Below, one piece after another: positions 10,985 to 22,930 of a stretch of DNA of 60,000 bases. The notes beneath the pieces were generated by a model that saw nothing but the letters and a program-made list of their open reading frames with translations, was not told the origin of the DNA and searched no databases. Made by a program: the position numbers and the translations under genes. How positions within the stretch are numbered: the first letter of the stretch is position 1; each line of letters begins with the position of its first letter. Origin of the DNA: Liolophura sinensis (Eukaryota; Mollusca; Polyplacophora; Chitonida; Chitonidae); contig NC_088301.1 in assembly GCF_032854445.1 (NCBI RefSeq), positions 9,174,281 through 9,234,280 of the forward strand. The letters are read 5' to 3'.

Positions 10985-13900
10985 ATTGACGACAAAGTCA
11001 TACACTTGTCATAACATTTAATAAGAGTTGACAAGTTTGATATTATATATGGAAACATAGCTGTTTCGAAGGCGAAACAAAGAATACATGTGAACTGTAA
11101 TTACAACACATATTTTATTCTACAAATTGGATAAATTAATTGATGTAATTGTTCGTGTCTGGTTGTCTACAAATCACACATATCACTCACACAATGTTAC
11201 GGTGCCCAAACCGCTGAAATTGTTCGGTTTACCAACATACAATCAGGAAGCTTGCAAGCAATTGGCGTGGGTATAGAGGAAAGAGTTGCGAAAATACCAC
11301 AATGCCAAGCATAATGGAGGCAAATGTCTCTCTACCCTTGCCAATTTACAGCGACTGGGTTTATAGTGCCAAAGACATCGAGTATAATTAAATCCCAGAA
11401 TGCCTAGGGCAAGTACATTCATATAGAGTACATTAGGCCAGCTGTGAATTACCTCCCTTGTTTTACGACAGCGACTATGGCATAACGTCAGATTACTTTT
11501 TGAGGCGTGAAACTACGAGAAGTGGCCCCCTGTCTGTTAAAGCATGCAGTATTTAGGTCATGTCACGACAGGGACAAATATTTTCTAGGCAACGAAAAAC
11601 AAGGATATTAATATTTAAAGTCGCAGAAATGTCGGGAGAGGGTAAATGAAGTCGATGTTTTTCAGCTTAAGAGTTCGCCAAAGTTGTCTATTGTATTTAA
11701 CAAGGGCTAGGGTTTTTTTAATTCCCTCTGAATGGATTAAAACATGGATTGCCGCTTCAACCCCAAAACTTGCCATTAGCCATTTTCTGAGGTCCCACCT
11801 AGCCACAGCTTACACCTAAAAACGTACCTTTTAAACCGGAAGGTGACGCCAATTCGGTGCGACCCTATTATAGGGTGACTGTATTGTACACAATGACGAT
11901 CGATTATACCATGGCTTAGTTTTATAGTTAATAAATATCTATACGTGTTTTACTATTAAACCGGACACGCAGACACGCGAAACTATTATAGATGATTTGT
12001 TTCTTGTAATACCCACTAAAGATTCCTTCACATGAAAGGTCGTTGATAACACAAAAATGGGAACACGTTTTGACACAGTTTCTCAAAGGATCTTTAACAG
12101 TATATATAAAAAAGCTAAGTTGTAGATCTTACAGTTTCAACGAGAATTATCCTTACAGCTCTGACCTTCATAACCTTTCCACAAACCTATCCACAAGACG
12201 TGTAGCTTCCTTGGTTAATTTCAGTGAGAGAGAGAGAAAAAAAACAGAATTGAATGATAGCGATGCACATTTTTCACCTTATAAGCCTATATGGTGGTTT
12301 TGAAGTACTTGGTGACCTTGTAATTGAACTTCTGGCAGATCAGCAAAAATATCTCAGGATGCGTATTAAATGGCATGCGCAAATAAACTCAGATATAGTT
12401 CACACCTGCAACCAGTCAGTGCTTCAATCATCTCCCGTACCTTTTGTCTGCTGTGAATACAGGTCTAACTGTACTGTAGCAATTTTGTTTGAATGAGACT
12501 ATTTTCACTTTTGATGAGCGATACGTACTTCCGAACCTTTCATACGTATCTCGTCTCTATATATGTTATCGTCTATCGTACCCACACGTATCTGGCAGCT
12601 CTTGCTGGTTAAGACATCTGTGTGACTCTTGGCACATATTTGATATTTTTATGGATGCTTGGTAATGTTAGGAAAAAAGTATTGCTTTGTATATGCTTGT
12701 ATCAACATATATATTTAGACAGAGTCAATGACGGAAAACTTGGACGACGTCCAGTGCGCTTGCCATTAGCCTACACTGGACCTTTATCGTGATCCTTATC
12801 CTTAACATATACATCGTATATCTATAATAAAATATAAATAATCGTCAAGGTCACGCAGTAAATGCTTAATAACAGACTTCCGCTGCTCTTGAAAATCGTT
12901 GCCCTGACTTCAAAGAGCTGAACCAAACTTTCTCTGACTGTGTTCTATTGTAGTCTATCTCGCAAACCGCTGTTGATACAAATCCGGAGGCCTCGTCTCT
13001 CATTAGTGACGCACCCATACCGCTGAAGCCGTATCAGTCCGTGGGCATGTCCATACTCCTCAACCCAGAGCCTTCTACAAGAGCCCTCTTGGACTGTTAA
13101 GACCTCCTGAAGTGAGCCACCCACGATTTGCGATGACCAGATGTGTTATACAGGGCTATCTCTTTGTCGTCGCTGACCAGACAAGGTTTAACATATGTAT
13201 AGGTTTCCCGCAGGATGCCCTACCCTTGAATCACGGGAGTTCCGCACCTATAACGTATACACTTACTTCTGATTGTTGTCTTGCCCTTCCCCGCGCCCAT
13301 CAAACAGTCCCGGGCGCACGTGGACAAAGGGTAACAATCTGCCCTCGGGCCCACTGCAGATTATCTGTTCCTTTGATCCAATAAACGGCTCCTAAGATCG
13401 ATCTTAATTCAAAAATGACCCCATTAGTATCATCCCCACTGATAAATGATAGACACTCTGGCCAGGAAAAACGACATCAACATCGTATTATACTCATGGG
13501 TCATGTTTTATTAAATACGGACCTCCCAATTTGCGTTTTACAGCCTTCAGAAGTCATTGATTTATGCAAATATAGCAAAGGCATCCTACATTCTTCTGAA
13601 CCAAATATAAGTTCTACGATATTCCCATCTCACTGAAGACATCGTATTTTTTGACCTGAACAACATGTCCGTCTGCTGTGTTACGCGTTCTTTAGCGAAC
13701 AGACAAAATAATACACTTATCTGTTTACAGTCGCATATACATACATCTCAAGTGCCATTAACTGGACACACAAAGATAAGATAGAGAGATAAAGATAAAC
13801 TTAGCGTTTAGTTATCAAAACACGATATCAAAGTTATACACATAAGTATTAAAAATTAAAGCTATATATTCACTTTAGTCCAAACAATAGATTTGTATTT

Positions 13901-14406
13901 TTCCACATAAACGTGGTCAAGTTACATCGGCCATGGTATGCTCGAAAGTAAAACTATAAAGACCCCGGCATAATCATTGTTTGACGGTCATATCTGGATT
14001 CTGTACGAACTCTGGTTCTGCGAAATTAATTAAGCCCCTCTTGGTTTCGAACTGGCGATCTCCTGGTCAGGCATTTCATTCTCAGTAAATTGTTAAGGAT
14101 ACATGCAAACCGTCTAGAATATTCGGCCAAGACAGCAGGCATGTACCAGAAACAGATGGAGGGTGGAGTGGACACCTGCCATCAGCGGGTTTCATCGCGA
14201 GAGAGATTTTAGTAATTCCAACTCTGAAATATATTTTATTCAGTTTGAGCCTTAAAATAAAGACGAAACTAGGCTAAAACTATGAATAAATGAGTTACTG
14301 GTCGGTCAACATTCGAACCGAGAGTAAAAGGTTTCTACCTGTTTTCTATTAGTTCTTAATAGACGTCATAACGCTTTCTTCCACATAAAAAACGAGGCTT
14401 ATATTT

Positions 14407-14441
<35 letters not shown>

Positions 14442-16691
14442 TATTGATTGATTTAATTATTTATGTCTTTTTTACCTAATTCTTATTAAAACATAGTGTT
14501 ATAAGGAGTGTTTAAGTTACCACTATATAATCTTTTACGGCTGTTTACGACCTTTCTGTCGAATGCTTGCTTTCAGATATATCGTATGGATTCAGCTTAT
14601 GTTAAAGCCGTCTATTAAACGATGACTCAGTCGAGTGTAGATACAGTCAATCAATGCACAAGTCTGCCACGTGTAGATTAATCCATCTAATCCTGTGGCA
14701 TTATCAGATGTACTGATGAGATGAGGCGTTAAGGATAAACCCTGTATGTGGCTGGCAGATACACCTTGATTCGGTCGACAGATTGAAACATGGCTATTAA
14801 TATTTTACAGTCCTAGTCATCACAATCTCCTGCATGTAATATGACCGTGCTGGTATTAAAGGATGGTATGAGCTTACATTCATTTGATTTTTCTTTTTTT
14901 CTGTCTACCCATTACATTGACAATTCCGTTGTATAGTTTTACACTAAATAAACACAAAAGTAATCCATGATTTTAGTCTGTTTAAATCTTGCTCAGTCAT
15001 TTTAATACTGCCAGAAAGTGAGAACTTAATAAGGTACAGTGTATAGAAGACTTACACATTAAATAACTTGTTTTGGAAAATTTATGAGAAGAACACTGTT
15101 AAAAATTCTCGTATACGATTACAATTCGGCAAAGTTTCATTTCACATCACAGTATACATTTACTTTCAATGTAGTGGTTTACATTTATCTTGGTTAACTT
15201 TTACCAGTCATGAGTAAAGCTTAACTGAAACATTTAGTCAAAAACATACAGCACAGATCTGCAGTCTTCATTAATACATGCTACAGTAGGTATATAAACG
15301 AATTTACTTTACGATACTTAATATACATAATTTAAAAAGTACAAACGTCCTTCATGGCCAAATGTAGACGTTCCGCAGCTATTTGGGTGGATAGTGGGAT
15401 ATACCCGTACCTGAACATGCTTACACACTGTGAAGAACGCAGTGTTAAGGATTACTATTTCAAGCAAAAATATCTTAGTTCATCTTATAAGTACGAAATG
15501 TTTACTTTAAAAGGTAAACAATTACAGAATATTTGTAAAACTGTAATACAGTATTCGCTGAACATTTATCAGAAATTCCGTGAAACCTTATCAGCCCAAA
15601 CTGTCATTCTCAATTTTTAGAAAATGAATTTATCATTTCGGATAAAGTAATGCACACATGCTCTGAACAAAAACTATCTACGTTGTTTGCAGTTGTTTGA
15701 TTGATAACATCATCTCTTACCTGACTATTAAGTGTTATTCTCATGTAGTTTGGGATATAATTTCAGAACATATTTTTTTTTATTTACAACATGTTTTGTG
15801 TCATATATAAGCACGCATTATGGCACACAAGACCCGAAGCCCTCGATGGGCCATTTCCGAAAAGTGTCGTTTTCTCAGCATCCAATCGTTCCAGGGCCAA
15901 TGAGACCGCAGTTTCGAATCCCGCTCTTGATGGTTCCGTTGCGATTTTGAGTCAGACGATTTGTCAATGACCATATCAAAGAACAGGGGCTCACTTCGTG
16001 AATGCACTCCGGTTTTCTACACCCATATATCTGAACGATGAGCTTTGTATACCTGAGCAAAATTCTCAAAAATGACGTAAAAAAACTATCCAATAAAAAC
16101 GAAACATCGGTATATAAAGTGCAGAATAGCGCATGGCCATCTGGTTATTCAATCTCGTAAATGCTACACGTAACAAATCCAAAAAAAAATAGAACACGTC
16201 TACAGTTTTATCATATTAATATTATTGGTTTGTATGTTCGTGTTTATATGTGTATGATCTCGCCTGCAGCCAATAAAGACGTAGGTATAGTATGGAAGAT
16301 TACATAACGTCTGAGCTGTATACATATGTAAAGTAAATACATATGCGGCAGTTACTCATCAGGCTAATAGTTACATTTTGGCCTCACCACGTCAATGGAA
16401 TGTCCAAAAAAAGCAGAATGCCTTAATTATCACCTCAAGTGATCACTTCCAGTCTTTGACACTAATGATACTAACACGTTACAAGGTAGTGTCAGGTATA
16501 GCCTAGTAAGACTAACTAGATTACCATCTGTGTCTGAGGCTCAAGAATATTTCCACAATATAACATGAAAATTACCTGGGTGTCAGCTGTTGAGCGACAT
16601 GTCATATTACAGTTGGTTTTTGGCACGCAACGTGTAATTTTATTACAATTTGCCGCATGCATTAGTTCTAAAAGTGTTATCAAGTAGTATA

Positions 16692-16695
<4 letters not shown>
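10985..16695. other. Long gene-free stretch
   Basis: No named gene was recognised. Small items are a TTTG/TTTA-rich stretch and possible SINE tail at 10915-10985, a (TGAT)n tract at 14406-14456, and weak tRNA-head-like words near 14045 (TTTCGAACTGGCGATCTCC) and 14315. The open frames at 13112, 15354 and 15732 have no recognisable content. Confidence 0.5.
14406..14456. repeat. Imperfect (TGAT)n microsatellite
   Basis: Runs of TGAT/TTGA with interspersed TTTA variants. A looser tract of the same kind lies at about 49228-49302. Confidence 0.85.

Positions 16696-16729
<34 letters not shown>
16696..16729. repeat. (CA)17 microsatellite
   Basis: A pure CA dinucleotide tract of 34 bases, preceded by ACGCG and followed by TATGTATAT. 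Confidence 0.98.
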
Positions 16730-16732
<3 letters not shown>

Positions 16733-16937
16733 GTATATTAGCGCAGTGAGAGCGAATAAGAAATGTAGGTGCTGTATATTACGACAGATCTACGTCGTTA
16801 ATTCGTTCGAAATTAAACAAAACTCTGAAAACTGACCCTGGCTGTATTTGAATTCAACCTTTATATCTTGTTAAAAGATGTATTGTCAGCCTAAACAAGT
16901 GGTGTACTCTTTTGTTCCTTTCTTTTGTTCTTTTCAG

Positions 16938-17097
16938 TATGGTATATGTTATGGTTTCTGTTTACAGCTATACTCCTAAAGCGATGAGGTAGTTCACGAG
17001 GACTTTGGCGTAACAACAGAAAATGATGTGTTTGCACAGCTTGGAACAAACCTGTGTAGGCGAGAAATGTGCTATCACGTCCATCGACTTCGACAAG
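16938..17097 (+). other. Candidate orphan exon, possibly a first coding exon
   Basis: A very strong pyrimidine tract (TTTCTTTTGTTCTTTTCAG) gives an acceptor at 16937, with a second possible acceptor at 16966 (TTTCTGTTTACAG). The segment ends with a good donor (GACAAG|GTCAGT, exon end 17097). From ATG at 17023 there is an open frame of exactly 25 codons to the donor (MMCLHSLEQTCV...SIDFDK), phase 0 out. Upstream bases of the segment contain stops in that frame, so they would be 5' UTR. I do not recognise the peptide. It could belong upstream of the LURAP/FAM89-like gene, to another gene, or be chance. Confidence 0.25.
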
Positions 17098-19009
17098 GTC
17101 AGTAGAAAAGGTGAAATTTATAAAATAGGCTCACGAAAATGTATTTGACCCTTGATGAGCTGTAACTTTGGTAGACTTTTCTAAATGAATCCCACTCCAC
17201 ATGTCTTAAGAATACCGTGGACATATACATAATAAAACAAAATCAATCATTTACGACAGTAAAATGTGAACAAGGAATAAATCTGCATGTATTACAGCAG
17301 TATAAATGTATATAACAGGTTTCCATATCCACGTAATCTTAAGATCTAATTACGTACGGTAGTCCTATCTTTATATCAGTTGCATGTTTGTTTAATCGCC
17401 TTTATAGCCTTGAAATGAACAATTCTGTTGACGGCAGACTGCTTAGGAAATAATATTTTGGTAGTGTTTTGGCGTAGCTTGTCCACCCTCTACACCACAA
17501 TTTGTGTAATACCGTATATAAGCCAATAAGTGAATTTTCCCACGCATCTTACTTGCTTTCCACAGCGCTAGAGTTTAGTAAGATTCAAAAGAACGTCTGC
17601 TAATCACAAACACGATTGTATATGTCGAGTCATTTTTTTCTGGCCCACCCCTCCCCCAAGCAAATATTAAAAAAAACAAAAAACATTTACCTGTATTAAC
17701 TGATAATAGTATCCAAACGATCTGTGATGTAATTTAAAGCGATAGACAGCACATGACTAATGTTTATGTCTACTGAAAGACTACCATTCAAAGTATTTTA
17801 AACCGGCATTAAAGATTTTTTCAGATTTTAAAAAAAAAAAAAACGGTGAAAGTTTAGTGAAACTTCGTCTTAACACACCCTCAGCACGTCACCATTATCC
17901 AGAGCAAGGTGACGACACGCTTACTCCAGCTCTCTAACGTCGAAGGTAATTTCCGTTTAATAGTCTAAGCATTAGTTTATGGCAGGCAAAAGTTGTGGAC
18001 TTCGGCGATGAAGGCGTAAGTGATAATTTAAAAATATAGCTATCTCGGAAACTGAACATACTGAAAGAATATTTCTTCCACTGCTTGAACTGTTGATACA
18101 GTAGGCCTACTATACGCCTATCATTTACAAGGAACTCCAGCGATCCTGTTTAAATAGCCTACACGTAGCTGCAGATGCACGGCCTGGGTATTCCTGGTTC
18201 AAGTCATAGCCTACGGAGGAGTTGTGCTAGTGATTTTGACCCACATCAAATGTTTATAAAATTCAAATAGACTTGTGCAACTGAATTCATGCTCAACTCT
18301 GAAACAAATGGAAATAAATCCATGCACCACTGAGGCTGATCCAAGAATTCGACTGAGGTTAGTTATTATGCTTCAGTTTTGTAGCGGTGGCCTCTGAGAT
18401 GAAAGCAGTGCTCTCCTAGTTCTCTCGGACGTCAGAGAAAGCATCTCCGCTTGAACACGGCGTTTCAATAATTTCACCGTATTTTATGAAAGAAAACAGA
18501 AACAAAAAGCATTCCTAGTATGCGAGAAAGACAATGGAGCAAAATTTAAATTCTTCAACTGTACTTAAATCAAAGAAAAAAATTATATCATAAGATTTGA
18601 TAATTTTATTCGTTGGGATGCCGTTTTCTCATTCCCATTGACATAATTTGTGATACCGTCGTTGAATATTACACGGCATGTATGTCAACTGATTTTACCT
18701 CTCTGGTGATCCATAAATGATCCAGACCTGCCCCACAACACCGTGAAATGGCCCTTCGTCTATACCTAACTAAATCGTTTTAAACGATCTCAAAATGGTG
18801 TCTTATGCAGTAGTTCTGCGTTATCACGTGTCACTTCATGAAGTGAATGGGTAAAGGCTACGTCACAGCTTAGGTCGCGCAATCTGATTGTAACGTGTTT
18901 GATTGGATACAATTCTCAAGTTGGCTGCCTCACTCACACTAGCCATTTGTGCAGTAGGCTATAGTCACTTTGTTGTACGTGTTATTCGGTGAAGTTTCAT
19001 TAAAATAAT
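17098..19009. other. Anonymous non-coding DNA
   Basis: No gene was recognised. A very short exon-like segment near 17885-17945 is listed under rejected items. An A12 tract lies near 17830. Confidence 0.5.
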
Positions 19010-19150
19010 AAACCTGCGGATGGTCGTGGGTTTCACCCGGGCTATGCCCGGTTTCTTTCCACCGTAATGCTGGCTGCCGTCGTATAAGTGAAATATTCTT
19101 AAGTACGGCATAAAACATCAATCAAATAAATAAATTAATTAAATTAATAA
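19010..19150 (+). mobile_element. SINE type A, 5'-truncated copy
   Basis: It starts ACCTGCGGATGGTCGTGGGT, continues CACCCGGGCTATGCCCGGTT, and ends with the full tail (TATAAGTGAAATATTCTTAA, then ACGGCATAAAACATCAATCA and AAATAAATAAATTAATTAA). Confidence 0.95.
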
Positions 19151-20874
19151 AGTATGATACTTTTTAGAAAGCTTGAGGATACTGCTTTCGATTGAAATAT
19201 GCTTTAGCCAGGTGCTGTCTTGTCCTTTAGCACTGATCAGTGCATACCGACAGGCGCTCCCTATGATCCTGTATGCTATGCAGTAGGAATTGATACGAAA
19301 GATTCGCGCCTAAACTGTTCAGTCCTAAAGAGCATGTTGACATGCCTTCTAAGTGTTTGTCAGTTGCAAACTTAAGCCAGGTTGCCCTTTAATATATTAT
19401 ATTTAATAGAACCTATGTATATTCGATTGTGTCCTGAGGAAAGTATAAAGTCCGTGCTTTACACACACTACGCACGGTACTTCCCAGCTTCTACAATTCC
19501 CTTTCAACGGCTATAGCTTCATCTCGGACGACAGGGCTGTCCACAGTCTGAACTATGACCCTGCACTTTCTCGCCTGATCACAACCTGCATGCACAGCTC
19601 TCACTTACTGAGATATTGGATAGCTTTACTGTCTAGCGCGCAGATGTCAGAGCACCCGCAGGGGAGCCCACTACTATTGCGCCCATAACTTGGCACCACT
19701 TTGAGCATACACTTATACCAGATTTCATGCCAAGGGGCTTCGTAAGGGAAACCAGAGATGACAAGACGTTAGATTCGTGGCTATACAACACACAGCATGC
19801 AAATGATCCCGATACACTTCCATTTATATTCCCCCAACTTACCGACACGTCTGTATGGCTATGTCTATAAGCTGTGAACCTTTCCTTATTTACACTACCC
19901 CCAGTGCATCTTCCCTGCCCCCCCCGTCCCCCCCCCCCCCACACAAGCTCCCGTTCTCTTCAGCTATAATCACCCAGCACAACTTGTTACCTGCCCTCAA
20001 CAATAGAATGGTCATCTTTTTGAGTTTAGGCGCGACTTTCGTCCACCTGCTGCCCATACCCACTGTCCACGCTACCCCTTGACCCTCTGTCATTTGTGAT
20101 TTGCTCACTAAACTCCCGCTCTCCTCGTCCCAGCCCCCTGTTTGATGTATTGTACCGGCCACGCGCCGATGCCCAGCCAATTCATTCCTTTGTACAAATA
20201 AACCAGTGATGAACTGACCACAGTGACGGCGGTTGGTAATGACGTATTCCTGGTAATTTGATGGGCGGTACTGTCATTTGAACTAACGCTGAACTTGGCC
20301 CGTGAAAAGCTCTGTAGAAAGCCACGAGAGTTGAAATTCACAGCTACAATGATTTTAACGAGTGGCTACGTATCGTTATTCTGTACGCTCATGACGCAGT
20401 ATGCGGTCACAACTTAACTGTTCGGCTTTTAACTACATTTTAAAAGCAAGGATTGGGTTTTGTTGTCCATATTTTGTATCTCAGGAAGAGATGATGAAGT
20501 CACTTCTTAAAAAGATGCTTTCTATACAAATATTATTAAAGTTAATGAAAGAAAGGGATTTTTTGTTTGTTTTGTTATAATCCACCTCTAATCCACACAA
20601 TCTCAGTGCTTTTCTTTGCTATAATAACTCTACTGAGGGATTACATTCAGCTGAAAACAATATAAGCTCGTAGGGCAAGTTCTCGTCGACAGTTACATTT
20701 CCGCCGTATATAGCAATACATCATGACACATATATAGCTTTAGGCACCCTGAGATAATGCGGTTGTTAACGGGTATGTCCATGACGTGACTTTTTAAAAA
20801 AATTATTTGCCTGTTACAACTTTCAGTAAACTTCGCTGTACCTGATTGTACTCAATGATCTGTTGTATATCGGT
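19151..20874. other. Anonymous non-coding DNA
   Basis: No gene was recognised. A C-rich tract at about 19918-19940 (C-run, GT, C13) produces proline-rich spurious frames. Confidence 0.5.
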
Positions 20875-21013
20875 CCTGGTTATCATTCAGTACACAGCAA
20901 CTGGTTTTGTACGTCTATGCGCAATTATGTGTCAAGGAAATTAAACCTGGTTACTATTCAGTAGTCAACAACTGAGTTTATACGTCTATGCACAATTGTG
21001 TGTAAATTAAACA
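20875..21013. repeat. Two-copy tandem duplication, about 71-bp unit
   Basis: CCTGGTTATCATTCAGTACA at 20875 is repeated, diverged, as CCTGGTTACTATTCAGTAGT at 20946. Both copies continue into a TACGTCTATGC, CAATT, TGTGT and AAATTAAA series. Confidence 0.85.
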
Positions 21014-21784
21014 GAAGAATGAGGTTATTGCCTTGAATTATTACCCAGTGGACGGCAGCAACAGGCCTGTATTTGTATGCAAAAGAACTTGGAGGAATAG
21101 AATTTTTGGTTTGTAGTTTTTTAACAGACAACAGCTGAGATTTAAGGTCAACGTTGTAGAATATGTAAAACAATTTAACATACAGGACTATAGCAAAAAG
21201 AGAGTAAAACTAGAGCAGCGACGACAAGTGTGATAGATCGCAAATGGCCACACGTACCTGGTGAAGTACGGTTTCCTGTCATTTTTCCTCAATCAGTTAA
21301 GTTTCTTCCTCATATGTTTAATCTGCGTTATATAATGTATATACCTTACTCAAACATTTACTGATAATTTATTTTTTTGAGTTACGTTTTAGCGCCTAGT
21401 TTTATGCGACTTTGTCGTTTTGCTATCCGTTGATCGTGCAACACACGATGGGTATAAAGTCAGGGGACGGATATTTGCTGGCCCTGATCAAGAAAATCAG
21501 GATCCATGAGATTCAGGGCCGTGAATCCACGATGTACTCATTATACGCGTACATACGTTTCTCAGAGGGTGACATTTTCTCAAGCTGTTCACTTACCAAT
21601 CAGTGCGCCCCATAATGGCAAGTGTATCAACACGCGTTGCATATTCATGACCTAGACATGCTCGCCTCGTTAAGGCTCCCGTGCCTGTGGCAGTTTCAAC
21701 CATTCGGTAGCCATTCAGCGTAGCGAGCTGTCGGCGTAGTGAGCCACCTGCCGTGATATCAACCGGACTAGCACCGGGCAGTCG

Positions 21785-21822
21785 TATATACAGTGACAGT
21801 CCCATGTGAGACGAGTCAGTCG
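21785..21822 (+). promoter_or_regulatory. Possible TATA/initiator core promoter
   Basis: TATATA at 21785-21790 is followed 33 bases later by an initiator-like TCAGTC (A at 21818). The spacing fits an animal pol II core promoter on the + strand, about 0.9 kb before the first ATG of the LURAP/FAM89-like gene. It would make the antisense open frame at 21992-22483 part of a 5' UTR, so the two readings compete. Confidence 0.25.
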
Positions 21823-21991
21823 TGAGTTTACCGTCAGTCCCTAACCGTCACCCTGAAGTCTTCGCCCATTACGAGGCACCACGCACCTGGACGTAACAGT
21901 TACCTGCCTGGCCCTGGTCTGCAGACCCTGCACCCTTCACAACACCGGACGGGGGGGAATCTGTCCCCCAGTTTGTAACACGGAGCTCCTG

Positions 21992-22483
21992 TTACACATG
22001 TATTAACACTTGCCTGTGTTTCGCGAGTGTTCGCACATTTGACTTATTCCTTGATATAGGAACAGACTTGTTGCAAGTTTTCAGTGAGAAACTTGTGAGA
22101 CACTCGAACCTGTTGGTGTCTTCACTGCATCTAAATGACCGACGGTTTTCTGTGTGGAGCTTACACATTTTACATGTCGCATCAAAACAAATTGGCTTCA
22201 AACGCCCGTCTTCGTCGCTGTATATAGGCGTGAATCGGTGCAGAATATTCGCACTTGTGGATTCTTGAAGAACTACACAAGGTTCGTCAAATTGACACAG
22301 GGCATATTCCCCAGCTCTGACCTGTCTTACTTTGATATCGCTGTTACCCCGACCGTCGTCCGGAAAACCTCCGGGTGGACAGATGATGATTATGCCCGCG
22401 TGATATTTACTGTTTGCTGAGGACAGCATCGCGCGCCTACACCGACCCTTCACGCAATCCTTACACCACTCAAGGTTATTCAC
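21992..22483 (-). CDS. Unassigned cysteine-rich open reading frame, possible divergent gene or exon
   Basis: The frame is open for 163 codons on the - strand. The first ATG is at 22429-22427, giving 145 residues; upstream codons start from TTG and end at a stop near 22490. From that ATG the predicted protein has nine cysteines, including a CFDATCKMCKLH cluster, and acidic/aromatic segments such as FTPIYSDEDGRLKP. No signal peptide, membrane segment or known domain is obvious. It would be divergent to the LURAP/FAM89-like gene, with starts about 295 bp apart. In favour: it is the second-longest frame in the window and codon content looks coding-like. Against: two shorter + frames overlap it, and no poly(A) signal or intron is evident. 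I do not recognise the product. Confidence 0.35.
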   Translation of the reverse strand: MNNLEWCKDCVKGRCRRAMLSSANSKYHAGIIIICPPGGFPDDGRGNSDIKVRQVRAGEYALCQFDEPCVVLQESTSANILHRFTPIYSDEDGRLKPICFDATCKMCKLHTENRRSFRCSEDTNRFECLTSFSLKTCNKSVPISRNKSNVRTLAKHRQVLIHV

Positions 22484-22723
22484 GCCGTGATCGTGTTATT
22501 CTTGGTGGGTCGCATCTCTGCTGTGTATATCGTCAGAAGAAGGCGTTCATAAAGCCGGACGCGTCAAACTTGGTGAACTCAACAGTCCAGTGCTAGACGC
22601 TTTGATTTGAGTCTTGACTTACCTCTGCTTGATTACGTGACTTCCATACCCCCTATACTTTCTGATCTACCGGAAACCCTCTTCGTCACATGCTGGAGTG
22701 AGGAAGTCATCCCAAATTCCGAC

Positions 22724-22930
22724 ATGGATAAGTATATGGCGAACATTGAACTATCTAACGCTTGTCGGCAGTTCTATCAGTCCCGACTGAAAGCCACGGA
22801 GAGTGTCAAAGAGAAACTAGGACTGAGTGAGGATTGTGATAATTCCTCTGCACACAAACCCGATCAGCAGCAGCCCGTCAACAGACAGTCCTCCTTGGAC
22901 GACGCCATGCACAGGCTCAGGAAGGAAATG
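22724..22930 (+). CDS. LURAP/FAM89-family leucine-rich adaptor protein, coding exon 1 (residues 1-69)
   Basis: This is the N-terminal exon of a 236-residue protein. The ATG at 22724 is the first ATG after an in-frame TGA at 22574 and has a good start context (GACATGG). The exon encodes a helical N-terminus (CRQFYQSRLKATESVKEKLG, about residues 14-33), a polar glutamine/serine linker, and the start of the conserved family core, SLDDAMHRLRKEM (57-69). Human FAM89 proteins have a comparable order: a helix with an LY/VYxQ-type motif, then a LDxALxxLRKEM motif. The donor ATG|GTGAGA closes the exon in phase 0. Residues encoded between 22577 and 22723 are also open (including a PPILSDLPETL stretch), so a longer N-terminus from an upstream exon is possible but has no good acceptor. 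Confidence 0.85.

Noticed and set aside
17885-17945. Short exon-like segment (about 20 codons, CAG|...GAAG|GTAATT)
   Set aside because: Too short to judge, no recognised product, and joining it to the next exon-like segment would need a 40-base intron and gives a stop.
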